Source of the DNA: Niebla homalea
Lineage: Eukaryota; Ascomycota; Lecanoromycetes; Lecanorales; Ramalinaceae
Direction of reading: 5' to 3'
DNA length: 64,000 nt
Assembly (NCBI GenBank): GCA_019925105.1
Contig: JAHGAU010000020.1
Coordinates: 806,001 to 870,000 of the forward strand
In this document: positions 45,801-56,656 of the stretch, piece after piece
Position numbering within the stretch: the stretch's first letter is position 1
How the letters are laid out: each line of letters begins with the position of its first letter
Notes under the pieces: generated by a model
Database searches by the model: none
Told to the model about the DNA's origin: nothing
What the model saw: the letters and a program-made list of their open reading frames with translations, nothing else
Program-made: the position numbers and the translations under genes

Positions 45801-46892
45801 TGGAGGTAGAATGCTTCAATCGATAATGCTGGTGTCGAATGGAGAGGGTTTGGATGGATAATTGTAGGCGATGCTCTCTATTCTCCAAGGGTCGATGTCA
45901 ATTGAGGATTAGGTTGAAAATGGCCACAGCCGACGCTAGCCGGCCCTAGCCGAGAAATGCGGGCTACCGTCATCATCTTATGCTTGCCCAAACTGTGGAA
46001 TTAGTGTGCGGTAACATCATCAGGCCGGAAAGAAAGGATAGCTCCGCGCTTCCGAGGCGACGTAGATCGAAGTCTTTTCCCAAAGTGTTAAATGCTTTTA
46101 AGGCCGTCGCATGAACGCTCCGATCTCGTCGAATATCTATGGTTAATGCCTTAACATGCTGCTTTCGACTCTCTACGATCTTCGCTATCGGATTGTCGAC
46201 TTGCATAGGGCTTATTGACGATTCAATGAATGCTATTGTTAGGTAATTAGAGACCTTATCGTCGCTATAACCCTAGCTTCATACAGATAGCTTAAGAAAT
46301 ATATTTGCTTTTATGATCTTCCCGGTGTTAATTTCATAAGCATCGTAATTGCCATTAATGTTCATTTCCCAGAGCGTAACGTCGAAGTCCTCGCAGTCTG
46401 CGAACGATTCGCGACATATCATATTCTTATACTGCGTCGCTAGTGCCATCAAACCCATTCGGAAAGCAACCCATTGTTGCGTCAGCAGAATCCGTCATCC
46501 ATGTTTTCAACATTGGTGAACCGTCTAATGTTACAGTAAATGTCATGGTTATTCGCTGCGTATGGGGCTCCAGGGGAGCTTTTCAACCACGTTTGAAATC
46601 TTGACAAGCCTGGCTTACAATTGAAACAGGCTTCGTCATGCGAGTCTGTGGGTGTGTGGGCTGGAACGAACTTACGATGTTAGTGTAAATAACTGTTGCA
46701 AGAATACCAATCAAGAAGATATTGAGAGCCCGCAGCCGGTTCTTTGTAGCCTTTGTCATTCATGTAGCGAGTTCAACGACATGCATTGTGATGAAAATAG
46801 GGGAAAATGATTTTCCAATGCCAAAGGGATTCGCGATCGAGAGGCGACGAAGCTGATACGGAGCAAAATTGTCCTCTCCCCATGAGATCATC
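45801..46892. other. intergenic, no gene recognised
   Basis: Moderately AT-rich in the middle. No repeat or gene recognised; a 77-codon minus-strand frame at 46206-45973 has no features. Confidence 0.4.
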
Positions 46893-48140
46893 ATGGATGC
46901 GTCTCTCTTCTCCTCGACAAACCAATCGTCCCAATGCATTCTTCAAATCATGTGGAGGCCACCTCTCCTATTTCTCTACCCCTCCTCCCTCCACCCTACC
47001 TCCCATGGCCATCTCCTCCGACCGCTCCGTCCCCGCAACTTCACCTCCTCTCCCCCTCCTCGCCGTCAATCCATCCTCCTCCGCCAGCATCCCCACCACT
47101 GCCTCCCCACCCGTCATATCACTACCACCAGCACCACCACGACTACCCCCTCTCTCTTGATCCTCCTCCGCCGCCTCGCCCCGAGCATCCCAACCCTCAC
47201 CCTCCTAACCCTATCTTACGTCCTCTACTCCTTGACCTACAATCTCATGCCCGTCTCGGGCTCCTCCATGTCCCCGCTCCTCAACCCGTCATCCCTCGAC
47301 GGGGGGAGCCTCCCAGTCTCCAAGCGGTGGTGGTGGTGGCGCAGGGATTGGGTATGGGTGGAGATGTGGCCGTCGCGGCTCATCCGGTTCGCCGACGCGC
47401 GGCTGAACCCGTCGACCTCGCCGTACTATTCCTCTGCGTCCTCTTCTGATGGCGATGACAACGAGCTAGTTAAGGAGCAGGAGGGCAACAGAAGAAGTGC
47501 AGCAGCAGCACCGGTGCCACCATGGTGGCGCGACATCGCAAACCCGCTGAGCAGCAGCAGCCGGAAGGGCACGACGACGACGTACAAGGGTTCGCGCGGC
47601 CTGATCAGGAGGGGCATCGTGGTGGCGCTGTACTCGCCCACTTCCTGCACGGCCGCGGCTGCCGGGGGGCGGGGCGGCGCCAAGTTGCTGGTCAAGCGCA
47701 TCGTTGCGCTGCCCGGCGATGTGGTGCTGCCGCGGCCCGGGGCCCGGTATCCCCGGCGCAGGGTCCTCGTGCCCGAGGGGTGTGTCTGGGTGGAGGGGGA
47801 TAATGAGGTTGGGGAGAGGAGTTGGGACAGTAATTTCTTTGGGCCGGTGGGCGTGGGGATGGTGGTGGGGAGGGTGGGGGCAAGGTGTGGCCTTTGGGGC
47901 AGTGGGGGGCGTTGGAGGAAGGAGGAGTGGGCCGGGGATGGTGGCCTGGGAGGGCGAGGGTGGTTGAGGGAGGTGGGGAGAGGGTCAGGCGGTGGAGTGG
48001 AGGGGATGACGGGGGAGAGGGGGATGTTGGATGAAAGTGGTGGAAGCAAGGCGATGGTTCAGAGAGCATGTTATGCCACAGCACTTGAGCGGGAACAACG
48101 TGAAGGTCGCCCCGCGCCGATTCATTGTCAGATCAGATGA
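46893..48140 (+). CDS. IMP2: mitochondrial inner membrane protease subunit 2, Imp2-like
   Basis: Single open frame, up to 415 residues from the ATG at 46893; the ATG at about 46950 (MWRPPLLF) is another candidate. A basic, Ser/Thr-rich N-terminus could be a mitochondrial signal. One membrane helix (IPTLTLLTLSYVLYSLTYNL) precedes the catalytic Ser motif MPVSGSSMSPLLNP. The catalytic Lys motif is LLVKRIVALPGDVV, then VPEGCVWVEGDNEVGERSWD with SNFFGPVGVGMVVGRV. These are the S26-family IMP signatures; Imp2 removes sorting signals from intermembrane-space proteins. Two things are unusual: a loop of about 150 residues between the Ser and Lys motifs, and a Gly/Arg-rich tail past the usual end. Confidence 0.85.
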   Translation: MDASLFSSTNQSSQCILQIMWRPPLLFLYPSSLHPTSHGHLLRPLRPRNFTSSPPPRRQSILLRQHPHHCLPTRHITTTSTTTTTPSLLILLRRLAPSIPTLTLLTLSYVLYSLTYNLMPVSGSSMSPLLNPSSLDGGSLPVSKRWWWWRRDWVWVEMWPSRLIRFADARLNPSTSPYYSSASSSDGDDNELVKEQEGNRRSAAAAPVPPWWRDIANPLSSSSRKGTTTTYKGSRGLIRRGIVVALYSPTSCTAAAAGGRGGAKLLVKRIVALPGDVVLPRPGARYPRRRVLVPEGCVWVEGDNEVGERSWDSNFFGPVGVGMVVGRVGARCGLWGSGGRWRKEEWAGDGGLGGRGWLREVGRGSGGGVEGMTGERGMLDESGGSKAMVQRACYATALEREQREGRPAPIHCQIR

Positions 48141-49844
48141 TACAGCGCCGAAGTTATGTGGCTATAAATTCCCAATCTTGGGACCTCGACTTCCCGGATC
48201 TACCCAGCAGCCTCGACCTCCAGATCTCCCATCAAACCCTCCAACATGAGCCATTGCACCAGCTCCACCTCTACCATCCTCAACCTCTCCATCCACCATC
48301 CAACCCAGTGTTTCTCTCGCCACCCACACACACCCTGCAAGCCTGGCCCCCTCCGCCCCATCACCTCACCGGACTCACATTCCGGGGCACGCCCTGCCTC
48401 GGCCCTCCCATCACAGCACCATCGGAGGTCCCCTCTCATGTCCCACGGGGCCCGGCACACTGCTCCAAAGTCCTTGGCACGGGAGCCGTGGCAGCATAGT
48501 CGGGATCGCCGTACCTGGCCGCGTTGGCGGCTCGAGTCTTCTGCTGCTCGTGGCGGCGTTTCGCGTAGAGAGGCTGAGGGTGATGCACATGGCTTTTGTT
48601 CGTGAGATTGTTGTGTGGATGAATGGGTTTGAGATGTGGGTGGAAGCCTGGGACGGAGGTTTCGAGGTTTCGGGGATTGGTGGGAAGGGAGGGGGGTTGA
48701 CGATGGGTTTGTGCCTGTGCGTGTGATGAAGGGCAAATAGTTGAAGATGGTGGGTGATGTCCCGGTCGATACCAAAACTGATGGAACAGAGGGACGGACC
48801 CAGCGAAGCTGGATGAGCACACAGAGAGAAAACCACAAGAAAATGCTACCAGCACATTTACATATGTACACAATCAATGACCTAGGACCCAACAAATTGA
48901 GATGCCGTTCCACTTAACATCACCTACCCCGAAACACCTCAGCCCCATTCACTCGCCCCTTCGACATCGCGCATCGCGTCGCGCATCGCATCGAAACCCT
49001 GCCCGTCCACCCGCCTCTCGTGTATTATATTTATCACTCACTTGAGCTGAGCTGCGCTGGGCTAGGGCGGAGAAGATGCACCACCAAGCAATCACTTCGC
49101 GGAACCAGAAGAAACAGCGAGCCCCGCAAGAGGAAAGCAGTGATGGTTGATTTCCGTAACGATCATACTGTAGTGTTGATGATAATTGAATGATTGGTAT
49201 CACATGATGCAGGTGAGATAGATGAGGATGAGGATGATGGGGAAGGTGGTTGAGTGTGGAGCTAATATCAATATTGTTGTTGTTATTTGGGGTTGGAAGT
49301 GCGATGGGTGGTAGTAGATGATGTTGATGATGATGGATGATGATGATGGAAGGAAGTTGAACTGTTTGTTGCGTGGAATTGTCGGTTCCCCTTTTTGGGC
49401 GAGAGTGGGGAACGCTGAACCGGTTTCCCACCGAATAATGATAATAGGGGAAATCTTTGCAACATGGCGGGTGCTGTGCAAACGCCGCTTTTTTCTTGTT
49501 CCAAGTCTCGCATACATGGTGATGGCCAGGTAGTGGTCGAGCTTTCTTTGGGAAGAGCCTTCGCTGAGAGCCAGAGTCTCGAGTCCAGTGCATGCCTTTG
49601 TCATTGCTCATCTCGAATTCTGATTTGTCGGTCTCTTCCAAGTAGGACTTTCTCCCGTCCTTGTTAACTTAGGGCTGTTGATCTGGCTATTTCTTGCTTG
49701 GTTTCTAGAGTACAAGGTTGCGTATTCACCAACCTCCGTTCGATGGCGCCATCTAATCCAACTCGGATCATGGACATCTCATACGATGTCTTTCAGAGAG
49801 CATCAAGATCCCATGATGTAACACACATCGATCACACTATCTTC
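48141..49844. other. 1.7-kb stretch without a confident gene
   Basis: Minus-strand frame 48873-48436 starts MCTYVNVLVAFSCGFLSVCS (secretion-like) and ends with KTRAANAARYGDPDYAATAP. It might be a short gene but overlaps other open frames in proline/serine-rich sequence. Around 49311-49350 there is an interrupted GAT repeat. Nothing more can be supported. Confidence 0.3.
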
Positions 49845-50556
49845 CTACCCCGCCTTCGTAAACCTCCCTGCAAACGGTGGAATTACCAACAGTGGATCTT
49901 CCCTCGAAGTGAGAACTTGATCGATCTTGGACCATTCGCCTGCTTCGAGGATGTCATCTCCAGTGGAGCGGGTGAGGTTGCAACCTCCTATGAAGAAGGG
50001 CCAGATTGTTTGGTACATTCCTGCATCGTCAACCATCAACCAACGTACAATCCGAGAGCTTGAAACGAATGGAACCATTGGGAGAGAAGAGAGGAGACTC
50101 ACGCTGTATCATTATCGTCACAGGATCCTCAGTAGCCTTGACATGCTCCTTCACTACCATCACACCTCCGGGCTTCAACATTTGATAACACGCCTTGACC
50201 ATCTCCTTTGGTCGCGGCACACCGCATAATACCTGATGAGATACGACGGTGTCGACTGATCCCTCGGTCAAGCCATAGGTCCGCAGACGATCAAAATCCT
50301 CGATCCCGCAGGGCACAATCTTGTAAATGTCGCTCAACCCATACTTCTTGACGTTCGCTTGGAGCTGAGGGTGGAGGGCGGTATTAGGCTCCACCCCGTA
50401 GATGCACGTGATCTGAGATTTGGAGTAGCGGGATAGCTGGTTGCCTGAGCCGGGACCGAGTTCGAGGACGACGCCACGGGCGGAGGCGATCAGGGCGGGG
50501 GTTGGTGTTTCTTTTTCGTTGTCGAAGAGAAGCTTGTCTGATGTTCTTTCAGCATC
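49845..50556 (-). CDS. class I SAM-dependent methyltransferase (5' exon unresolved)
   Basis: Two exons are clear: 50556-50103 and 50020-49845, joined by an 82-bp intron (CAG C|GTGAGT...GATGCAG|GA ATG). Together they encode about 210 residues. Motif I is ARGVVLELGPGSGNQLSRYS, followed by YGVEPNTALHPQLQANVKKY, a motif II-like EGSVDTVVSHQVLCGVPRPK and motif III-like MLKPGGVMVVKEHV, then MYQTIWPFFIGGCNLTRSTG and GEWSKIDQVL to the stop. This is the fungal methyltransferase type 11 pattern. The sequence before GATGCTGAAAGA has a good CCACAG acceptor, so at least one 5' exon exists upstream. Candidate text (FSGLVFGKWWLRM near 50700) does not join in phase. Confidence 0.75.
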
Positions 50557-50577
50557 CTGTGGCAGAGATGTAGGCGC

Positions 50578-51087
50578 ATGGACAGAGAACTGGATATGAT
50601 GAAGAGCCCTTCAGATGATATCGCTGCAGAAGTACCACGAAACCAAAATGAGGACGGAGACAGGAAGCAAGTCATAATTAGAGAGTCTGTACGTACTCAT
50701 CCGAAGCCACCACTTGCCAAAGACAAGTCCGCTGAATTTATCCCTACTCAAGACATCCGATGGATTGATCTGGAACGTGAGCAGTTCGATGAAGACCAGG
50801 AAACTGCCTTTTCGATCCGTGATTTAGTGAGTAAGACTTCTGATATAATTAATCCGACATCAAATTCCATCGGCCAAAGATTGGACTGGACGCACAATAG
50901 AATGCAACACACAAGAAAGCGAGTGGCTCCAGATAGATCTGCAACCGTCGAGCAAGCTGGAGCTCCATGTTTCTTTTCTACAGAGCCAGAGATGAAAGAC
51001 CTCGCAGAACAAGAATTGGACGAGCCTCGAAGGTCCGAGGCGACCAATAATGCAGCAACAGAGAGTGAAGTGGCTTGTCAAGCTTGA
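50578..51087 (+). CDS. hypothetical hydrophilic protein, doubtful
   Basis: An ATG-started open frame of 169 codons (MDRELDMMKSPSDD) with acidic/basic composition, no membrane segment, no Cys pattern and no recognised domain. It lies antisense to where the methyltransferase 5' exon should be, so one of the two models is wrong or they overlap. Codon use is unremarkable. Confidence 0.25.
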   Translation: MDRELDMMKSPSDDIAAEVPRNQNEDGDRKQVIIRESVRTHPKPPLAKDKSAEFIPTQDIRWIDLEREQFDEDQETAFSIRDLVSKTSDIINPTSNSIGQRLDWTHNRMQHTRKRVAPDRSATVEQAGAPCFFSTEPEMKDLAEQELDEPRRSEATNNAATESEVACQA

Positions 51088-51336
51088 TTGTGTGCCAGTA
51101 TCTCCAGCCGAGGAAGTATTACGTCATTCCAATGTTGGGGCTTATTACCGCCCGAATTTCGCCTGCCACTATAACTTTCTTAATCCCATCAACGGTATGG
51201 AATCTTTGGGAGCAATAGGTATGCTTGATCAGGTCTGTAACGACAAGGCACCGTGGAATAAGCATTTGGACATTTGCATATCCTCTTATCGGACTGCCAA
51301 GCTGTATTACTCTAGTGTATCAGTAGGAAAAGTCTC

Positions 51337-54300
51337 CTACTGTACTACCCTTATATCCTCCCCTCCTTGCAAGCGATCAATCTCCATGCCAATGCTCATC
51401 ACCCAATGATCTCTTTCCGCCCGACTCCTCGCTTTGAAAACGATACTCCGTCCCGGCACTCCCAATGTACTTACATACCGCAACCTATTCCTGGTGCCTC
51501 CTTCGCCCACCCCAATTTCCTCTTTGGCATTGAACCAGCTCTTGTTCCTTGGCTGCCAGATCACGAAACACGTCATGGTATCCTCATCCGTACTAGTCCA
51601 TGCATCCTCCAGAAAAACCCTCGGAAGTGCGTGATGCCCCGGATGATTGCTGTCAAAAGTCTGATTCTGGTACAGTAGGTCGCCCTCGGTCACCAGACCG
51701 CTATAGATGTAGCAATTGCTCAGATCCACAGACGCTAAGCGATCATGCTGGATGTGCCGGACCTCTGCACCACTTCGCTGTCTTAATGTGCCATGAAAAG
51801 TCAACAGGCGTCCGTGACACAAGATCACACCACAGCGGAGAAACGTGCTATGTCGTTTCGGTTTGCGATACAGCGTCCCTGCCAAGGTGATGGCACGGCA
51901 GCAGGAGATTCCGCACATGTTGAACAGCTCCGGAGATGATACCGAACGACCGACCTCCCACTTCTCTGCGAATTGGCCGAGGTACGCTTCCATCTCCTCG
52001 TCGATGTCAAGCCGGCGCAGGTTTTCCGCTCGGACCGTCTTGAACAAGGTCATGTCATCGGCGAGGCGAAGCTTCCAATAGCGAACGAGGTGGCGAAGGC
52101 GGTGCATCCATTCGCGTTTGGTCTGCTCGTTGTATGCTTGAAGGCGCACTATCAACTTGTTGGTCATGACGAGTTCGAATGTGCGATCATCGTCGAACGA
52201 CTCCGTCTTGCCATCATCGCGAGTGGTGTCAACGACGGGTTCGTGGAAGTCAACATCGGGACCGGTGTCCATCTGAGCGTCGGCAACGGAACTACCACGT
52301 TTGGAATCTTGGACTCGGAGCACATGGGCAAGATTGATGTAACCCTCGGCGTTGAGCAGAGTGTTGATCTTGCGCTCGCTCTCTTTGTAGGCTTCGTCGT
52401 CGTGGCGTGCCTTGCTGGCCGCATTGTGCTTGAGCCATTCGAGGGCGCCATCGTGCTCAGGAAAGGGATTGACGGAGTAAATCAAAGGAATGTTCTCCAC
52501 AAGCTCGTTCGCACTAGGAACTGAAGAGTCGTTACGTGATGGAAGACGTGGTGGCGGTGGTGGCAAGGCTTTCGCTGGTCGCGAGTAGCATAGATATTGA
52601 TTGTGGGTCGTAAAGTAAAGGCGTTTGAAGTACATCTTACCAAGCCTTCGGACGTGGCCCTTCTGTGATGTAAGACGGATGAGAAAGCCTTCGACCGGTG
52701 GAGGTTCAGTCATGGTGTCTTTCTTGGTGCGAATATTTGTTGGATAATGAGCTTTGGGTCGTAGCTCGAGGTCGTGTGTCTTCTGCATGGCCAGAGTTCC
52801 ATACATCCTTCGCTCATTCGCCCCATGCACCCATTCCAGCCGGTCATACCGTTTCCACGCAAGGCCAATCTTCTCCTTTACCATCCATGTCCTCAGCACA
52901 TCCTCCCATTCAGGATAGTCTTCCAGCATTTTCAGACATTTTTGGATTATCAACCCTGCTACAGCCTTCTCTGCTTCCATCGTCTTCATGACCGCTTCGT
53001 CCGTTTTGGCCTGTTGCGCTGCGTTCATAGACTTTTCGAGCTCGATGAATGGATTCTCAAGCTTCAAGGTGACACTCAGGTCAGGCACATTGACTTGCAG
53101 TGTGCCAGATCGCTGCCATCCAAGAGTCTGACGAATGAAAGTATACCATTCGGCAGCGCTGGCAGCGGATTTGGTACGAAGGATGTGGATCATAGTGCCC
53201 TTCTTGTAAGGAGCCCAAATAACAAGAGTCTTGTCCAGGGATGAGTAGAGGTTGACATGCGTGGTCTTGTGATTCAAGGGAATCTCGTGGGTAGATTGGC
53301 CCTTTAAGTTCGTTTCCTCTTTGGTGGGTATCTTTCTCGTCTTGTACATCTGGAGACAGAAATCTTCGTCGGACTTGGTGCTCTCGCGGCAGACGACGAC
53401 AAACTCCCTCCATTTCTCCACGAGGCGAGCCTCAATCTTCAGGCTTTGGTTCTCATCGTAGTCTGGCGGTAGATCATGCATTGTGGCGTCGATACGGACA
53501 AGCATCTTTTCCATCTTGACGATCTCGCCAGGGTGATGTTGTCCTTGTCTCATTCTTCTCCAGCTCCGCCGTCGACCTCCTTCACTGAGCTTGGCGTATG
53601 TATCCCCATCATCATGCGCAAGCTTGTCGGTGACATTGAATTGGACCAAGCCAGGGGCGTTGGCTTTCGGCTGCGATGATTGCTCCTTGTCTTTGTCAAT
53701 TGTATGACTCTCATCTGTTGCCTGTTCTTGCTGTGAGAGAAGTGCCGTGGCAGATGTAGAGCCATAGGCAGAGACTGGTGAGGTGCCATTAGAGGACCTT
53801 GGCTGTGATGAGTCTTTCAGTGTCTCCGATGTCGTGGAAGTTTGAGGTACTTCAAGACCAGTAGGCTGACGTGTACTCGCTGGCGTCTCCCGTGCAGTTT
53901 GGAAAGAAGATGGTGGGGGACTTGAGCTTTTCCTCGATTGACTCCTCATTGGCGCAGTAACAAAGGAAGCTCTTCCTTTGGCTCCCAATCCTGAAGGTTG
54001 CTTTGTGTTGCGCTTCCGCCTCTGTGTCTTTCGGTGCGAAATGTCTCTTGACTTTGGAAGAGACTTTGCACTATCATCACCCTCCTCGTCCGGAGCGATT
54101 GATTCGGCTTCGAGCTCACTCATGCCGTCATCTTCGTCCCCACCACTTTCTTCATCTACGCGTTTGACCTTGACCTCTACGTTGTCGTTGTCGCTCGCGT
54201 CTTCTTTACCCTCATCCTCATCCTCGTCTTCTGCATCATGCGGGTGGCGAAAGGCGGGGGAGAAGGTGGCACTGGCACTCGGTCCATCCAATCCAGTGAT

Positions 54301-54617
54301 TTGCCTGGTATGGGATACACTTGCAGAGGCATGGAAGGTCGAAGCGCGAGATGAATAGTTCTTGGCTATGTAGTGGCGGTACCAGGATTTCCTGTGGCTC
54401 TTCAGCCAGCCTTCTGGGATAGGTCCAATGAAGCAACGACGGGTGGTCAGGTGAATGTGTTCTGGTGAAGCATGTTGCTGAAGACTCGTAAGCTTCGCAA
54501 ATATGGAAGGACAAGGAGGTGAAGAGAGTGACTTACTAGGCGTAATGCTGTGTAAGAATTAGGATCAATATCATACTGGGGGCCTGAGTTACCCTCCGGC
54601 TCGCTTGAAGAGGTCAT
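51337..54617 (-). CDS. SPO71: Spo71-like double PH-domain protein
   Basis: Exon 1 (54617-54537, 27 codons, MTSSSEPEGNSGPQYDIDPN) and exon 2 (54477-51337) are joined by a 59-bp intron with GTAAGT, giving 1073 residues. Next come a conserved N-terminal box (TTRRCFIGPIPEGWLKSHRK), a long disordered acidic/Ser-rich part, the Spo71 N-terminal domain near residue 345 (GEIVKMEKMLVRIDATMHDL, WREFVVVCRES), and one PH domain near 615 (PVEGFLIRLTSQKGHVRRLG, MYFKRLYFTTHNQYLCY) interrupted by inserts. A second PH region near 905 (AGTLYRKPKRHSTFLRCGVI to the C-terminus DHWVMSIGMEIDRLQ) follows. Yeast Spo71 binds the prospore membrane with Vps13; the role in filamentous fungi is less clear. Intact. Confidence 0.82.
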
Positions 54618-55002
54618 CTACAGCTGCACAGCGCGTCCCATGGAAGATCCGCACGAAAGAAACAGAAGAAATCGATATGGAGATCAAAAATAGAAAAGTG
54701 TACCAGAGATTGGAATTGCGCCGAGCACCCCCGCATACTGAAGCACGTCAAGCTGCATAGCATTCATTACTATTCTGTCACTGATCACTCATCAACCCTG
54801 CTTCGCCTCGCCTGCGTCACCCCTGTCACCCGCTGCGTCACAACCGCCCGCAGACGCGCGCTTCCCCACCAACAGCATCATTCAAGGGATCCTTCGAACA
54901 CTCTCCTGATCTGCTCTCCCTCCTGATAAGTGGTGCACTACTCCATCTCCGTTCCTCTTCGCGTCCTCGATTGATCAATTGGTATCCACTGATCCACTCA
55001 TC
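54618..55002. other. divergent promoter region of SPO71-like and het-c2 genes
   Basis: The two starts face away over 385 bp. No defined site recognised. Confidence 0.45.
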
Positions 55003-55957
55003 ATGTCCATACCCTCCAACGAGACCCACCCGGCTGGCGGTACCTGGTTCGACACCCTCCGCAGATCCTTTGTCGACGTGCCCGTGGAATCTGCGAACGA
55101 CAATGCCGTCCCCACCACCGAATTCCTAGAGGCTGCCGAGTCGCTGACTACGCTGTTTGGTTTGTCTCGTTCGCCGTTCTGCTTCACCTCGTCAATGCTG
55201 TTAGCTTCCTATATCAGCCTACCCTTGACCCTTCAGATCGTACAATTCGACTCCATGCTAATAGTCACGTGGGTGATACGGAACAGATGTCCTAGGATCA
55301 ATGGCATTCACTCCCGTCAAGAATGACATGATTGGAAACATAAAAGTACGCACCAGCCTCCCCCTACCCGGGACCTCTGCCCTCTTCATCCGCATCCCCT
55401 CCCAATCCATCCTCCCCTCCCCACCCCCCGGCACGACCCTCATACCTCCATCGCAACCCCACCCTAGAGCGCACGCCCGCTAAACCCCCTCCCCCCCTGC
55501 ACCACAGAAAGTCCGTGACCGCCAACTCGCCTCCCCCGCCACATCCACAACGCTCCAATCGCTCGTCCTGGACGAGCTCGCCAAGAAGCACCAACAACAA
55601 AAACAACCACAACAACACACCGCAACGGAGGGCCTCCTCTGGCTCGTGCGCGGGCTCTCCTTCACCCTCACGGCACTAACGCACAACCTCTCGCACCCGG
55701 CCGACGAGCTCTCGACCTCCTTCCGCGCCGCCTACGCCTCCACGCTCAAACCGCACCACTCCTTCATGGTGAAGCCCGTCTTCAGCGCCGCCATGTCAGC
55801 CACGCCGTACAAGAAGGACTTTTATGCGAAGATGGGCGGGGCGGGGGAGGGCGGGGAGGAGAAGGTGAGGGAGGCGATGGCGGTGTATGTGCGGGGGATG
55901 GGGAGGGTGGTGCAGGTGGTGCAGGAGTTTCAGGCAAGGAAGGAGGCCAAGTGGTAG
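55003..55957 (+). CDS. het-c2: glycolipid transfer protein HET-C2
   Basis: Three exons (55003-55159, 55287-55345, 55508-55957) give 221 residues. The sequence follows HET-C2 closely: PAGGTWFDTLRRSFVDVPVE, PTTEFLEAAESLTTLF|DVLGSM, AFTPVKNDMIGNIK|KVRDRQLA, TEGLLWLVRGLSFTLTALTH with the ligand Trp, FRAAYASTLKPHHSFMVKP with the conserved His, and AAMSATPYKKDFYAKM. Introns fall in phase 1 and phase 0. The GLTP fold moves glycosphingolipids between membranes. In Podospora, het-c alleles interact with HET-domain NWD2 proteins (HET-D/HET-E) to give incompatibility. A Gln/Lys-rich insert (KKHQQQKQPQQHTATEG) is longer than usual. Confidence 0.95.
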
Positions 55958-56656
55958 GTATCGCCGTGGGAGTTGGTCTGGGAGGTGGGGGGGGGGGAGA
56001 AGCTGTGAGGCATGCGGCCCCCTTTTGGTGTGTGGGGGGTGGGGGGAGGGAAGCATGACCCGGGGTAGGGGTTCGGAGAGTAGAAGTTGCGAATCGCGCA
56101 TGGAATAACGGGGGACTTAGTGGCGAAATGAAGTGATGTAGGCATACATTGCCCGGGACTTTTTGGGGGGCCGCGGGGAGGGGGGGGGTTAAAATGGGAA
56201 GGATACGGAATGGAAACACTGGAGTCGTTACATCGGGGTTTCCCAAGAGGTTGTTATTCAATGCATGCATGACCAAGAAACTATTCGAGTGGCTATTCTC
56301 GGCAATTAAGGGTGATGAGTATTACATGGCGCGCGCGCGCAGGGATGTGTACGTTTTGATAGTTTCGTTAATTGTATCGGTCCAGAGTCCTATGAAATGC
56401 AGTCAAGGTGTGTAAAGTCTACGAAAAAGATGTTGATCCTCCCAGATGCCCGGACAGGAATGAGCGCGCGCGGCGGCAGCGGTGGTGTACAACATTGTAC
56501 AGGCAAATTCACGCAGAGATAAGGATGCCTAGTCGCACACACACACACACACACCGAACTTTGCGATGCGGCCGCGCTGCTCAAATATCCTCGCCCCGTC
56601 TCTTCCCCTGCTCAGTCTCTTCCCCTGCCCCACTTCCACCCACCCGACCACCATCG
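55958..56656. other. intergenic between convergent genes, GC-rich and with simple repeats
   Basis: It holds G-rich runs (55986-56050), a short CGCGCG run and a (CA)n tract near 56535-56554. No gene. Confidence 0.5.
56535..56554 (+). repeat. short CA microsatellite
   Basis: About ten CA units in a row, between het-c2 and MBP1. Confidence 0.85.

Noticed and set aside
47426..48084. Proline-rich minus-strand frames within the Imp2 gene
   Set aside because: Antisense shadows of the protease coding sequence.
48949..49641. 230-codon minus-strand open frame with His/Asn runs
   Set aside because: It is low-complexity sequence made by the GAT repeat, with no start context or domain; competing frames are equally open.
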